Positions 1 to 8,823 of a stretch of 64,000 bases of DNA are shown here, piece after piece (the first letter of the stretch is position 1; each line of letters starts with the position of its first letter). The DNA comes from Clostridiaceae bacterium (GTDB taxonomy: Bacteria; Bacillota; Clostridia; Tissierellales; Sporanaerobacteraceae), in contig JAHXQP010000020.1 of the NCBI GenBank assembly GCA_019391515.1, forward strand, positions 62,001-126,000. The letters are read 5' to 3'. The notes under the pieces are model-generated. The model had not been told where the DNA came from. It saw only the letters and a list, made by a program, of their open reading frames with translations, and ran no database searches. Made by a program: the position numbers and the translations under genes.

Positions 1-494
1 TTATTCGTGGTGCTTTGGCCATGATATGTTTAAATGTAGGTGCTAATATTGCATTTGGAAAGATCACTGGCAATATTGCCAATACCAATGTCAATATAGA
101 TCATCTATCAATTGTCAGTAGTTTGGCAGATTTAGCATCAGCAATGTTTGGAGGTGGTCCTGTTGAATCTATTATTTCTGCAACAGGAGGTGCACCACAT
201 CCTTTAATGTCTGGTGTTTTAATGATGGTTTTAATGGCAATTATTTTATTTTCAGGTTTATTGCCTAAGATGGGAAAATATATACCTAGTGAATCAATTG
301 CTGGATTTTTATTTGTGCTAGGAGCTATTGTAACTGTACCAGTTAATGCTGTGTCTGCGTTGACTGCTACTGGAGTTTCGGGAGGACCCATTGTTGGAGG
401 AATAACTATGACTGTAACAGCAATTACTGATCCATTTTTAGGTATGGTATCAGGTATTATTTTTAAAGTTTTTGCTAGTATACTAGGAATGTAA
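1..494 (+). CDS. NCS2-family (AzgA-like) nucleobase permease, C-terminal part
   Basis: The frame is open to the window edge, so only the last ~164 residues are present and the true start lies outside. The fragment is hydrophobic, with about four membrane segments joined by short Gly/Ala/Pro-rich loops, as in the C-terminal half of purine/uracil permeases of the NCS2 (AzgA-like) group. The product should be an inner-membrane symporter for a purine or pyrimidine base. The next gene starts 20 nt downstream and encodes a purine-type phosphoribosyltransferase, so import and salvage look co-transcribed. Substrate cannot be decided from this fragment. The internal TTG at 15 is not taken as a start because the frame continues upstream without a stop. 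Confidence 0.7.
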   Translation, partial: IRGALAMICLNVGANIAFGKITGNIANTNVNIDHLSIVSSLADLASAMFGGGPVESIISATGGAPHPLMSGVLMMVLMAIILFSGLLPKMGKYIPSESIAGFLFVLGAIVTVPVNAVSALTATGVSGGPIVGGITMTVTAITDPFLGMVSGIIFKVFASILGM

Positions 495-513
495 TATATA
501 AGGAGGACGGAAA

Positions 514-1059
514 ATGGAAAAGACATATTCAATTGAAGTAGCTGGAGTAACAAGGGAACTACCTATTGTACAAATTAATGATAATCTTTCTATTGCTAGT
601 TTTGTAATATTAGGAGATACTGAATTGGTTTCCGTAGTAGCCCCTAAAATAGTAAAAAAATTACCTCATGTAGATGTACTATTAACTGCAGAGGCAAAAG
701 GAATTCCTCTAGTATTTGAGATGTCTAAGTTGTTAGATATGGAAAGATATATTGTGGCTAGAAAGAGCATAAAACCTTATATGAATTCACCTATTATTGA
801 TGAAGTTGTATCCATAACTACCCAGGACAAGCAACTATTGTGTTTAGATGAGAAAGATGCTGAATATATAAGGGGAAAAAGAGTAGCTATTATTGACGAT
901 GTTGTAAGTACTGGAGACTCTATACGAGCTATGGAAAGACTTGTAGAATCTGCAGGAGGTATTGTTGAAGCTAAAGCAGCTATATTGGCAGAAGGAGATG
1001 CAGCCAATAGAAAAGATATTATATTTTTAGAGTATCTTCCAATCTTTGAGAAAAAATAA
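514..1059 (+). CDS. Adenine/xanthine-type phosphoribosyltransferase family protein
   Basis: A 181-residue cytoplasmic enzyme of the type I PRTase fold. The PRPP-binding loop VAIIDDVVSTGDS lies at about residues 124-136, and the segment TAEAKGIPL (about 58-66) resembles the region of adenine phosphoribosyltransferase preceding its base-binding loop. It would convert a free base plus PRPP to the nucleotide. The ATG at 514 follows AGGAGG with normal spacing. Coupling to the upstream permease supports purine salvage. It differs enough from canonical Apt (longer N-terminus) that I give no symbol. Its last three codons and stop lie inside a 77-bp sequence repeated exactly after hsdS. Confidence 0.75.
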   Translation: MEKTYSIEVAGVTRELPIVQINDNLSIASFVILGDTELVSVVAPKIVKKLPHVDVLLTAEAKGIPLVFEMSKLLDMERYIVARKSIKPYMNSPIIDEVVSITTQDKQLLCLDEKDAEYIRGKRVAIIDDVVSTGDSIRAMERLVESAGGIVEAKAAILAEGDAANRKDIIFLEYLPIFEKK

Positions 1060-1125
1060 ATCATAGAAAATAGTTATAAAAATAAGTTGGCGAAATAGAA
1101 ACGCCAACTTATTTTTATACATTAA
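1049..1125 (+). repeat. 77-bp direct repeat, left copy, flanking the type I R-M module
   Basis: This segment is identical, base for base, to 7482-7558. It covers the end of the phosphoribosyltransferase gene, its stop and the complete hairpin terminator. The bases just outside differ (g at 1048 against a at 7481; g at 1126 against a at 7559), so the identity is sharply bounded. Everything between the copies is the hsdRMS module with its promoter. Confidence 0.95.
1079..1116. terminator. Hairpin terminator of the PRTase transcript (inside left repeat)
   Basis: The arms AAATAAGTTGGCG and CGCCAACTTATTT pair perfectly around a short A-rich loop and are followed by T-rich sequence. Both flanks are A/T runs, so it can work in both directions. 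The identical hairpin in the right repeat (about 7512-7549) sits between the convergent ends of hsdS and ychF. Confidence 0.9.
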
Positions 1126-1203
1126 GTTTTATATAGCTAGATATTTATTATAATAAACGATAATAATAAGTTCATTTAGTCCATCATTATTGTATGCTTT
1201 TGT

Positions 1204-1232
1204 TTGAAAACTGTGTAAAATAAGGGTACAAT
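1204..1232 (+). promoter_or_regulatory. Sigma-A type promoter for hsdRMS
   Basis: TTGAAA (1204-1209) and TACAAT (1227-1232) are separated by 17 nt, close to consensus. The site lies in the 202-bp gap between the left 77-bp repeat and hsdR, so the module carries its own promoter. The leader to the ATG at 1328 is about 90 nt. Confidence 0.65.
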
Positions 1233-1327
1233 AAATATAAGAAATGTAGTTAGAAAACAAGTTAATTGGGTTGAAATTATAGATTTTGTAATGTTATGGA
1301 AAAAATGAGTTTCTAAGGGGTGAAAAA

Positions 1328-4300
1328 ATGATTCAAAGCAATTTTCAATTTTTAGAACAAAAATGGCCTATGTTAGCTGATTTGGGGAAGTTAGCTGAAA
1401 AAAATATTTATCAGGATTCAAATACAACTTTAATAAAACTAGGTATGTTTGCAGAGCTAATGGTTGATTATATGTTTGCCTATGATAATCTTGAAGACCC
1501 TGATAATAATAGTCAACTAAATAAGATAAGAATTTTAAAACAAAATGATTTATTACCTTATGAGATAGATCAGATACTTCATACACTAAGAGTTTCAAGA
1601 AATAAAGCAGCTCATGAAAATTATAGTAATGTTGAGGATGCTAAAATTAATACGAGTTTGGCTTTTAAATTAGCTACTTGGTTTATGCAAATCTATGGTG
1701 ATTGGAATTTTGAGCCAATGGATTTTGTGCTGCCTGTAAAGAATAATGAGAAAATCTATATAGAAAAACTAAAAAATGAAAGTGAAAAATTAACTTTAGA
1801 TTATGAAAATAAACTACACAAACTGCAAATAGAACTTAACCAACTAAGAAGTCAGAAGACTGATGAAGGTACTAAAGAAAGGCAGGAAAAATCAGCAAAG
1901 GCAGCCTCTTTAATCAAATTAAATGAAGATGAAACAAGAAAGATTATTGATGAACAATTAAGGAGTTGTGGCTGGGAAGCAGATACAAAGACACTTAGGT
2001 TTTCCAATGGTACAAGACCACAAAAGAATAAGAATTTAGCAATAGCAGAATGGCCTACAAAAGCTATAGGGTCTAGAAAAAGTGGTAGGGCTGATTATGC
2101 TCTATTTGTTGGGGTAAAGCTTGTTGCCCTTATAGAAGCCAAAAGGGGAAGTAAGGATATTCCTTCAGATATAGAAGATTGTAAGGATTATGCAAAGAAG
2201 ATTAAAGAAGAAGATAGCGAATATGTTATTAATACATGGGGAGAGTACAAGGTACCTTTTCTATTTGCTACTAATGGAAGAAAATATTTAAAACAATTAG
2301 AAGAAAAATCAGGGATATGGTTTTTAGATGCTAGAAATTCTACAAATCATCCTAAGGCGTTGCAGTCATGGTACACACCTAGGGGACTTAAGGATTTATT
2401 AGATAAGGATATAAGGGCATCCACAAAGAGCCTAGAAGAAGAAACTTTTGAATATTTAACTGATTCCAAGGGATTGAACCTTCGTAAATATCAGATTAAT
2501 GCTATTAAAGCAATGGAAGATGCTATTGCTAATGGAAAAGAAAATATTTTGATTTCCATGGCAACTGGAACTGGAAAAACTAGGACAATATTAGGTTTAG
2601 CATATAGACTTATAAAGACCAATAGATTTAAAAGAATACTATTTTTAGTAGATAGGCAAGCCTTAGGAAACCAAACTGAGGATGCATTTAAAGAAACAAC
2701 TATTGAAGATTTACAGACATTTGGTGAAATATATGATATTAAAGGTCTTGATGAAAAGTCCCCAGAACTTACTACTAAACTTCATATAGCAACTGTACAG
2801 GGAATGGTAAAAAGAATCATGTATTCAGAAGGTGAAGTTCCACCAATAGATAACTATGATTGTATCATTGTTGACGAGGCCCATAGAGGATATTTACTAG
2901 ACAAAGAAATGGGAGAAGTTGAATTAGAATTTAGAAATCAGGATGACTATATAAGCAAATATAGAAATGTATTGGAATATTTTGATGCTACCAAAATAGC
3001 ACTTACCGCTACACCTGCCCTACATACTACAGCCATATTTGGGAAACCAGTTTTTAAATACACATATGCAGAAGCTGTAGTTGATGGGTATTTAGTTGAC
3101 CATGGTCCACCATTTCAAATTGTAACAAAACTAAGTAAAGAAGGAATCAATTATAAAGTTGGGAATATAGTTCCAATATATGACCCTATTACTAATAAGA
3201 TTGTAAACAGTGAAAGGTTGCCAGATGATTTAAATATTGAAATAGACCACTTTAACAAAAAGGTCTTAAATGAAAATTTCAATAGGGTAGCTTTAGAACA
3301 AATTTTAGATCATATCTCCCCAATAGGGAGGGAAAAAACATTAATATTTGCTGCTACAGATAACCATGCAGATATGGTTGTTAGATTAATCAAAGAAATA
3401 TATGAGAATAGGGGAATTGAAGTTGAAGATGATGCCATAATGAAGATAACAGGCTCAATAAAAGATCCATTATTGGCTATAAAAAGATTTAAAAATGAGG
3501 AAAATCCAACTATTGTAGTTACAGTTGATTTATTGACAACAGGAATTGATGTGCCTGAGATATGTAATTTAGTTTTTTTAAGAAGAGTAAAATCAAGAAT
3601 ACTTTATGAACAAATGCTTGGAAGAGCCACAAGGTTATGTGATGATATAGAAAAAACTCATTTTAATATATTTGATGCTGTTAGATTATATGAAGGATTA
3701 GAAAAAGTAACCAACATGAAACCAGTAGTTGCTAGAAATAGTATAAAATTTAAAGAATTAATTGATGAGCTACTTCAATTGGATACTGAGGAAAAAAAGA
3801 AAAATCATATTGATGGGATTATAGCTAAATTCCACAGAAATAAAAGGAAGCTCAAAGGTGAAAAATTAGAAGAATTCAAATTATATACAAAAGGTAAGAC
3901 ACCTGATGAATTTATTGACGATTTGAGAAAAGGAAATATAAAAGAAATAGTTGAAAAAATAGAAAAAAACAAAGAATTATTTAGCTTTTTAGATGAACAT
4001 GAGCATAATCCTAGAAAGATAATTATATCAACTCATGAAGATAAACTATTAGAAGCTTCTGAGGGCTATGGGAAATCAAAAAAACCAGAGGATTATTTGG
4101 AGGAGTTTGGTGAATTTATTAATGATAATATCAATAAGATATCAGCACTACAAATTGTATGCCAAAGGCCTCAGGAACTTACTAGGACAGAATTAAAGTC
4201 TTTACTCGAAGAGCTATATAAACATGGATTTTCAGAAATAAAATTAAATATTGCATACAATCAGATGACGGATGCTGATATTACTGCAGATATTATTGGT

Positions 4301-4594
4301 TTTATAAGACAGCAAGCAATAGGCAGTGCTCTTATAGACCATGAAGAAAGAATAAAAAATGCTATGAAAAAGGTGAAGGGACTTCAGAAATGGACTAAGG
4401 TACAACTACAATGGCTAGAAAGAATTGAAAAACAGCTATTGAAAGAATCTATTATTGATAAAGAGTCCTTTGACATAGGGGCTTTCCGAACTAATGGAGG
4501 TTTTGATAGAATTAATAAGCATTTTGGAGGAAAATTAGAAGAACTAATTAAAATTATCAATGAAAACTTATATGACGAAAGGGGAACAGCATAG
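1328..4594 (+). CDS. hsdR: Type I restriction endonuclease, R subunit (EcoEI-like)
   Basis: A 1088-residue motor and nuclease subunit. The N-terminal ~140 residues resemble a DUF4145-type helical domain followed by a coiled coil (about 140-190). The HsdR_N nuclease region follows, with RADYALFV near 253 and EAKR near 269 fitting the PD-(D/E)xK core. The SF2 helicase motor has Walker A ATGTGKT (about 414-420), DEAH (about 516), ALTATPA (about 558) and motif VI QMLGRATR (about 761). The C-terminal part resembles the EcoEI R_C domain. ATP-driven DNA translocation precedes cleavage in this family. The frame looks intact and is the first gene of hsdR-hsdM-hsdS, with hsdM starting 3 nt after its stop. 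Confidence 0.93.
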   Translation: MIQSNFQFLEQKWPMLADLGKLAEKNIYQDSNTTLIKLGMFAELMVDYMFAYDNLEDPDNNSQLNKIRILKQNDLLPYEIDQILHTLRVSRNKAAHENYSNVEDAKINTSLAFKLATWFMQIYGDWNFEPMDFVLPVKNNEKIYIEKLKNESEKLTLDYENKLHKLQIELNQLRSQKTDEGTKERQEKSAKAASLIKLNEDETRKIIDEQLRSCGWEADTKTLRFSNGTRPQKNKNLAIAEWPTKAIGSRKSGRADYALFVGVKLVALIEAKRGSKDIPSDIEDCKDYAKKIKEEDSEYVINTWGEYKVPFLFATNGRKYLKQLEEKSGIWFLDARNSTNHPKALQSWYTPRGLKDLLDKDIRASTKSLEEETFEYLTDSKGLNLRKYQINAIKAMEDAIANGKENILISMATGTGKTRTILGLAYRLIKTNRFKRILFLVDRQALGNQTEDAFKETTIEDLQTFGEIYDIKGLDEKSPELTTKLHIATVQGMVKRIMYSEGEVPPIDNYDCIIVDEAHRGYLLDKEMGEVELEFRNQDDYISKYRNVLEYFDATKIALTATPALHTTAIFGKPVFKYTYAEAVVDGYLVDHGPPFQIVTKLSKEGINYKVGNIVPIYDPITNKIVNSERLPDDLNIEIDHFNKKVLNENFNRVALEQILDHISPIGREKTLIFAATDNHADMVVRLIKEIYENRGIEVEDDAIMKITGSIKDPLLAIKRFKNEENPTIVVTVDLLTTGIDVPEICNLVFLRRVKSRILYEQMLGRATRLCDDIEKTHFNIFDAVRLYEGLEKVTNMKPVVARNSIKFKELIDELLQLDTEEKKKNHIDGIIAKFHRNKRKLKGEKLEEFKLYTKGKTPDEFIDDLRKGNIKEIVEKIEKNKELFSFLDEHEHNPRKIIISTHEDKLLEASEGYGKSKKPEDYLEEFGEFINDNINKISALQIVCQRPQELTRTELKSLLEELYKHGFSEIKLNIAYNQMTDADITADIIGFIRQQAIGSALIDHEERIKNAMKKVKGLQKWTKVQLQWLERIEKQLLKESIIDKESFDIGAFRTNGGFDRINKHFGGKLEELIKIINENLYDERGTA

Positions 4595-4597
4595 AAG

Positions 4598-6016
4598 ATG
4601 AACAACCAAGAAATCGTAAATAAACTATGGAATCTATGTAATGTACTTAGGGATGATGGTATTACATATCATCAATACGTTACAGAACTAACCTATATTT
4701 TATTTTTAAAAATGGCAAAGGAAACGGGAAGTGAAAACAGTATACCTGAAGAATATAGGTGGGATAGACTTGCAGAAAAAGAAGGGGTAGAGCTTAAAAG
4801 CTTTTATAGAAAGCTTTTATTAGAATTAGGTACAAATGGAGAGGGCAAAATTAAAGAAATCTACACTAATGCTAATTCTAATATAGATGAGCCTAAAAAC
4901 TTAGATAAGATAATTAAATCTATTGATGAACTAGATTGGTATAGTGCAAAGGAAGAAGGACTGGGAAATCTCTATGAAGGATTGTTGGAGAAGAATGCTA
5001 ATGAAAAGAAATCAGGAGCAGGTCAATATTTTACTCCAAGACCACTTATAAATATAATAGTAGAGCTAATAGACCCACAACCAGGTGAAAGATGTAATGA
5101 CCCTGCAGCGGGAACCTTTGGATTTATGATAGCAGCAGATAGACATATTAAGAATAAGACCGACGAGCTATTTGATTTAGATGAAAAATTGCAGGAGTTT
5201 CAAAAAAAAGAAGCCTTTACTGGTTGTGAGTTAGTACAAGAAACTCACAGACTTGCTTTAATGAATGCTATGCTACATGACATAGAGGGAGAAATCTATC
5301 TTGGAGATACATTATCAAATCTAGGTAAAAAGATGAAGGACTTTGATGTAGTAATGACTAACCCTCCATTTGGTACTAAAAAAGGTGGGGAAAGGTCAAC
5401 TAGAGATGATTTAACATATGTATCATCTAACAAACAGCTAAACTTCCTTCAACATATATACCGTTCTCTAAAGAAAGATGGGAAAGCAAGAGCAGCAGTG
5501 GTGCTACCTGACAATGTATTATTCCAAGATGGTGATGGACAGAGAATAAGGGAGGATTTAATGGATAAATGTAATCTTCATACAATACTTAGATTGCCTA
5601 CTGGAATTTTCTATGCCCAAGGTGTAAAGACCAATGTATTATTCTTTACTAGAGGAACTACAGACAAAGATAATACAAAAGAAGTATGGTTCTATGATTT
5701 AAGAACAAATATGGGGTCTTTTGGTAAAAGAAATATGTTAACAGAAGAACATTTTAATGATTTTATAAAGGCATACAAAGCTAAAGATAGGAGTAAAGTT
5801 AAAGATGAAAGATGGAATAGATTTACTAGGGAGGAAATCAAGGAAAAGGGAGATAGCTTAGACTTAGGATTTATAAAGGATGAATCCTTAATAGACTATG
5901 AAGACTTACCAGACCCAATAGAATCTGCAGAAGATGCAGTAGCAAAACTGGAAGAAGCCACAGACCTTCTAATGAGTGTCATAAAAGAGCTTAGGCTCCT
6001 GGAGGGGGATAGATAA
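4598..6016 (+). CDS. hsdM: Type I DNA methyltransferase, M subunit (N6-adenine)
   Basis: A 472-residue protein with the helical HsdM_N domain at the N-terminus and a gamma-class methyltransferase core. The SAM-binding motif region DPAAGTFGF is near residue 168 and the catalytic NPPF tetrad near 255-258. It transfers a methyl group to adenine at sites chosen by HsdS; two HsdM plus one HsdS form the methylase, and HsdR joins for restriction. Its stop overlaps the HsdS start by one base (TAATG), indicating translational coupling. Full length, with no sign of decay. Confidence 0.94.
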   Translation: MNNQEIVNKLWNLCNVLRDDGITYHQYVTELTYILFLKMAKETGSENSIPEEYRWDRLAEKEGVELKSFYRKLLLELGTNGEGKIKEIYTNANSNIDEPKNLDKIIKSIDELDWYSAKEEGLGNLYEGLLEKNANEKKSGAGQYFTPRPLINIIVELIDPQPGERCNDPAAGTFGFMIAADRHIKNKTDELFDLDEKLQEFQKKEAFTGCELVQETHRLALMNAMLHDIEGEIYLGDTLSNLGKKMKDFDVVMTNPPFGTKKGGERSTRDDLTYVSSNKQLNFLQHIYRSLKKDGKARAAVVLPDNVLFQDGDGQRIREDLMDKCNLHTILRLPTGIFYAQGVKTNVLFFTRGTTDKDNTKEVWFYDLRTNMGSFGKRNMLTEEHFNDFIKAYKAKDRSKVKDERWNRFTREEIKEKGDSLDLGFIKDESLIDYEDLPDPIESAEDAVAKLEEATDLLMSVIKELRLLEGDR

Positions 6017-7506
6017 TGGCGAAAAAAACAATAGAACAGTTATTGCAAGAAGCATTGATACCAGTAGAGGAACAGCTTTATGATGTGCCTGAGAATTGGG
6101 TGTGGAGCAGTATAGATTATGTTACTGATGAAATTAGAAATGGAACAACTATTAAACAGAATAAAGATCAAATTGGAATAAAAGTTACAAGGATAGAATC
6201 TATTCAAAATAATTCAATTGACTTTAATCGAATTGGATTTATAGAAGAAGTAGATAAACTAAAAGAGAAAGATTATTATCAAGAAGGTGACATAGCTTTA
6301 AGTCATATCAATAGTATTGAACATATTGGAAAGACTGCTTTGATAAAAAAAGATTTTTTACCATTAATACATGGAATGAATCTTCTAAGGTTAAGATTTA
6401 ACAAGAAATTATATTTACCTGAATTTATGGCATATTATACACAGGGTATAGAATTCAAGTATGATGTTGTTAAAAGAATTAAAAGGGCTGTCAATCAAGT
6501 TAGTTTAAATCAAAAAAACTTAAAAGAAATAAGGGTCACCCTTCCGCCGCTATCTGAACAACAAAGGATAGTAACTAAAATAGAATCTCTATTCTCTAAA
6601 ATAGATAAAGCAAAAGAGCTTATAGAAGAAGTAAGAGGAAGATTTGAGAATAGGAAAGCGGCTATACTTGCAAAGGCTTTTAGAGGGGAATTGACGGAGA
6701 AATGGAGAGAGGAAAATTTAGGGGTAAAATCAGGTAAAGCATTATTTAAAGATATCGAAGTATTGAAGGAACGATTAAAATCAATAGAAAAAAATAGTGT
6801 ATCATCATATGATTTAGAAGAACCATTTGATTTACCTAATACTTGGATATGGATTAAGTTGGGAGATATATGCTATAAATTTAAATATGGTAGTTCAAAG
6901 AAATCTAGTAGCGAAGGGACTGTTCCCGTATTAAGAATGGGAAATTTACAAGGTGGAAAATTAGACTGGTCAGATTTAGTATATACATCAGATGAAGATG
7001 AAATAAAAAAATATAAACTACTATATAACGACATATTGTTTAATAGAACAAACAGTCCTGAACTTGTTGGAAAAACATCTATTTATAAAGGGGAAATGAA
7101 AGCAATATTTGCGGGTTATTTAATTAGGATTAGACCATTTGAGCTTATAGATAATGATTATATAAATTATTTCCTTAATTCTACTTACGCAAAGTATAAA
7201 TGCTATCAAGTAAAAACTGATGGTGTTAGTCAGTCTAATATTAACTCAAAAAAACTAGGGGAATTTGAAATCCCAATTCCTCCTCTTGAAGAACAAGAAG
7301 AAATAGTCCGTATTCTAGACAATTTATTGTCTTTTGAATCAAAAATAGAAAAGTTAACGGAGCTTGAAGAACAAATTGAACTTCTAAAGAAATCTATACT
7401 AGCAAAAGCTTTTAGAGGAGAACTAGGTACTAATGACCCCACAGAAGAATCAGCTATTGGGTTACTTAAGGAAGTCCTAAAAGAAAAAATAAATCATAGA
7501 AAATAG
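6016..7506 (+). CDS. hsdS: Type I R-M specificity subunit S, two TRDs
   Basis: A 496-residue subunit with the canonical plan: target recognition domain 1 (about 20-175), conserved helical spacer (about 175-233), target recognition domain 2 (about 265-415) and a second conserved helical segment (about 417-475). The two helical segments share PPL.EQ..IV at their start and ILAKAFRGEL at their end. Two different TRDs imply a bipartite recognition sequence. Start ATG overlaps the hsdM stop and follows GGAGGGGG. The last seven codons and stop (from 7483) lie inside the 77-bp repeat copied from the 3' region of the phosphoribosyltransferase gene, so the native C-terminus was probably replaced or trimmed on insertion. 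TRD sequences do not by themselves tell me the target site. Confidence 0.93.
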   Translation: MAKKTIEQLLQEALIPVEEQLYDVPENWVWSSIDYVTDEIRNGTTIKQNKDQIGIKVTRIESIQNNSIDFNRIGFIEEVDKLKEKDYYQEGDIALSHINSIEHIGKTALIKKDFLPLIHGMNLLRLRFNKKLYLPEFMAYYTQGIEFKYDVVKRIKRAVNQVSLNQKNLKEIRVTLPPLSEQQRIVTKIESLFSKIDKAKELIEEVRGRFENRKAAILAKAFRGELTEKWREENLGVKSGKALFKDIEVLKERLKSIEKNSVSSYDLEEPFDLPNTWIWIKLGDICYKFKYGSSKKSSSEGTVPVLRMGNLQGGKLDWSDLVYTSDEDEIKKYKLLYNDILFNRTNSPELVGKTSIYKGEMKAIFAGYLIRIRPFELIDNDYINYFLNSTYAKYKCYQVKTDGVSQSNINSKKLGEFEIPIPPLEEQEEIVRILDNLLSFESKIEKLTELEEQIELLKKSILAKAFRGELGTNDPTEESAIGLLKEVLKEKINHRK

Positions 7507-7558
7507 TTATAAAAATAAGTTGGCGAAATAGAAACGCCAACTTATTTTTATACATTAA
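7482..7558 (+). repeat. 77-bp direct repeat, right copy, at the hsdS-ychF junction
   Basis: Exact copy of 1049-1125. It contains the final seven codons and stop of hsdS, the hairpin terminator, the ychF stop codon (- strand, 7548-7550) and part of the last ychF codons. In this copy the right-hand neighbour is the ychF coding sequence. The likely ancestral order was therefore phosphoribosyltransferase, terminator, ychF, with the R-M module inserted and this segment duplicated. Confidence 0.95.
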
Positions 7559-8642
7559 ACCTAAACAATACTACATCCCCATCTTGCATTACATAATCTT
7601 TTCCTTCTAGACGGATAAGTCCCTTTTCTTTTGCTTGAGTATGTCCACCGCATTCTAATAAATCTTTATAGTTTACTACCTCTGCTCTTATAAAACCTCT
7701 TTCCATATCTGTATGGATTTTTCCAGCAGCCTGTGGAGCTTTTGTTCCTTTTTTTATAGTCCAAGCCCTTACTTCTTGTGGGCCAGCAGTTAAGAAGCTC
7801 ATAAGGCCTAATAGATCATAACTAGCCCTTATAAGTTTATCAAGTCCAGATTCTTTAAGGCCTAGTTCTTCTAAAAATATTTCTCTCTCTTCTCCTTCAA
7901 GTTGAGCAATTTCAGCTTCTATTTTAGCTGATATGACTATGGTTTTAGAGTTTTCTTGTTTTGCATATTCTTCTACTTTGGCTACATGTGGATTATTTTC
8001 ATATCCATCTATAAGATCTTCCTCTGAAACATTACATACATATAGTACAGGCTTTAATGAAAGTAAGCTTAAACTCTTTATTAGACTAAGTTCTTCTTCC
8101 GTATAGTCTAAACTTCTAGGAGATTTGCTTTCTTCTATACTTTCTTTGATTCTAGTTAAAAGTTCATATTCTTTCTTGTAGCTTTTATCTCCTTTCATTT
8201 CTTTTCCTACTTTAGTAAGTCTTCTATCTATGACTTCTAAATCAGAGAGCATAAGCTCTAAATTTATAATTTCAATATCATTAACAGGGTCTATTCTTCC
8301 TTCTACATGAGTAACATTCTCATCTTCAAAGCATCTTATTACTTGAATTATAGATTCTACTTCACGAATATGTGAAAGAAATTTATTTCCCAAACCTTCT
8401 CCATCACTAGCACCTTTTACTAATCCAGCAATATCAAAAAATTCAATAGTAGCTGGAGTTAATTTTTCAGGATTAATAAGTTCAGCCAATTGATTTAATC
8501 TTTCATCTGGCACAGGAACGATGCCTACATTTGGCTCTATGGTACAAAATGGATAGTTTTCTGCATCTGCTTTTGCAGCTGTTAATGCATTAAAAAGAGT
8601 ACTTTTGCCTACATTTGGTAGTCCTACTATTCCTAATTTCAT
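7548..8642 (-). CDS. ychF: Redox-regulated ATPase / ribosome-binding GTPase-fold protein YchF
   Basis: A 364-residue Obg-family P-loop protein. G1 is GLPNVGKST (6-14). The switch region reads DIAGLVKGASDGEGLGNKFL, and the G4 position is NVSE rather than NKxD, the known change that makes YchF prefer ATP. A coiled-coil insertion and a C-terminal TGS domain follow, giving the usual family length. It binds ribosomes and has been linked to stress responses. It is the only - strand gene in the first 35 kb and is convergent with hsdS, sharing one bidirectional terminator. The start at 8642 is preceded on its strand by a GGAAG-type ribosome binding site. Confidence 0.95.
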   Translation of the reverse strand: MKLGIVGLPNVGKSTLFNALTAAKADAENYPFCTIEPNVGIVPVPDERLNQLAELINPEKLTPATIEFFDIAGLVKGASDGEGLGNKFLSHIREVESIIQVIRCFEDENVTHVEGRIDPVNDIEIINLELMLSDLEVIDRRLTKVGKEMKGDKSYKKEYELLTRIKESIEESKSPRSLDYTEEELSLIKSLSLLSLKPVLYVCNVSEEDLIDGYENNPHVAKVEEYAKQENSKTIVISAKIEAEIAQLEGEEREIFLEELGLKESGLDKLIRASYDLLGLMSFLTAGPQEVRAWTIKKGTKAPQAAGKIHTDMERGFIRAEVVNYKDLLECGGHTQAKEKGLIRLEGKDYVMQDGDVVLFRFNV

Positions 8643-8736
8643 TTCAATCTTCCTTTCGACCTTAAGTTATTGTGTCATAAGACATTATATATTATGCTTT
8701 TTATTTATTCAATACAGAGCTAAAATGAATTTGTAT

Positions 8737-8790
8737 TTTACATAGATTTTACTTTATCTTAACTTGGATTTAACTATATTTAATTATTAT
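8737..8790 (+). promoter_or_regulatory. Pho box (four 11-bp-spaced repeats) and -10 of the pst operon
   Basis: Four hexamers occur at exactly 11-bp spacing: TTTACA at 8737, TTTACT at 8748, TTAACT at 8759 and TTAACT at 8770, each separated by 5 nt. This matches the PhoP-binding direct repeats (TTAACA-like) known from Bacillus Pho-regulon promoters. A -10-like TATTAT follows at 8785-8790, about 10 bp after the last repeat, as expected for PhoP-activated promoters. A phoP/phoR-type pair is encoded at 40739-43160 of this window. Confidence 0.8.
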
Positions 8791-8823
8791 TGAATTGTAA
8801 AAAGAAAAGAGAGGAGAATGTAA

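Noticed and set aside
101-553. Long - strand frame opposite the permease and PRTase start
   Set aside because: Antisense to recognised genes, low-complexity translation, no ribosome binding site; a shadow frame.
1049-1125. 77-bp repeats as insertion-sequence ends or phage att sites
   Set aside because: They are direct rather than inverted, and no transposase or integrase lies between them. An att-like role stays possible but has no enzyme to support it.
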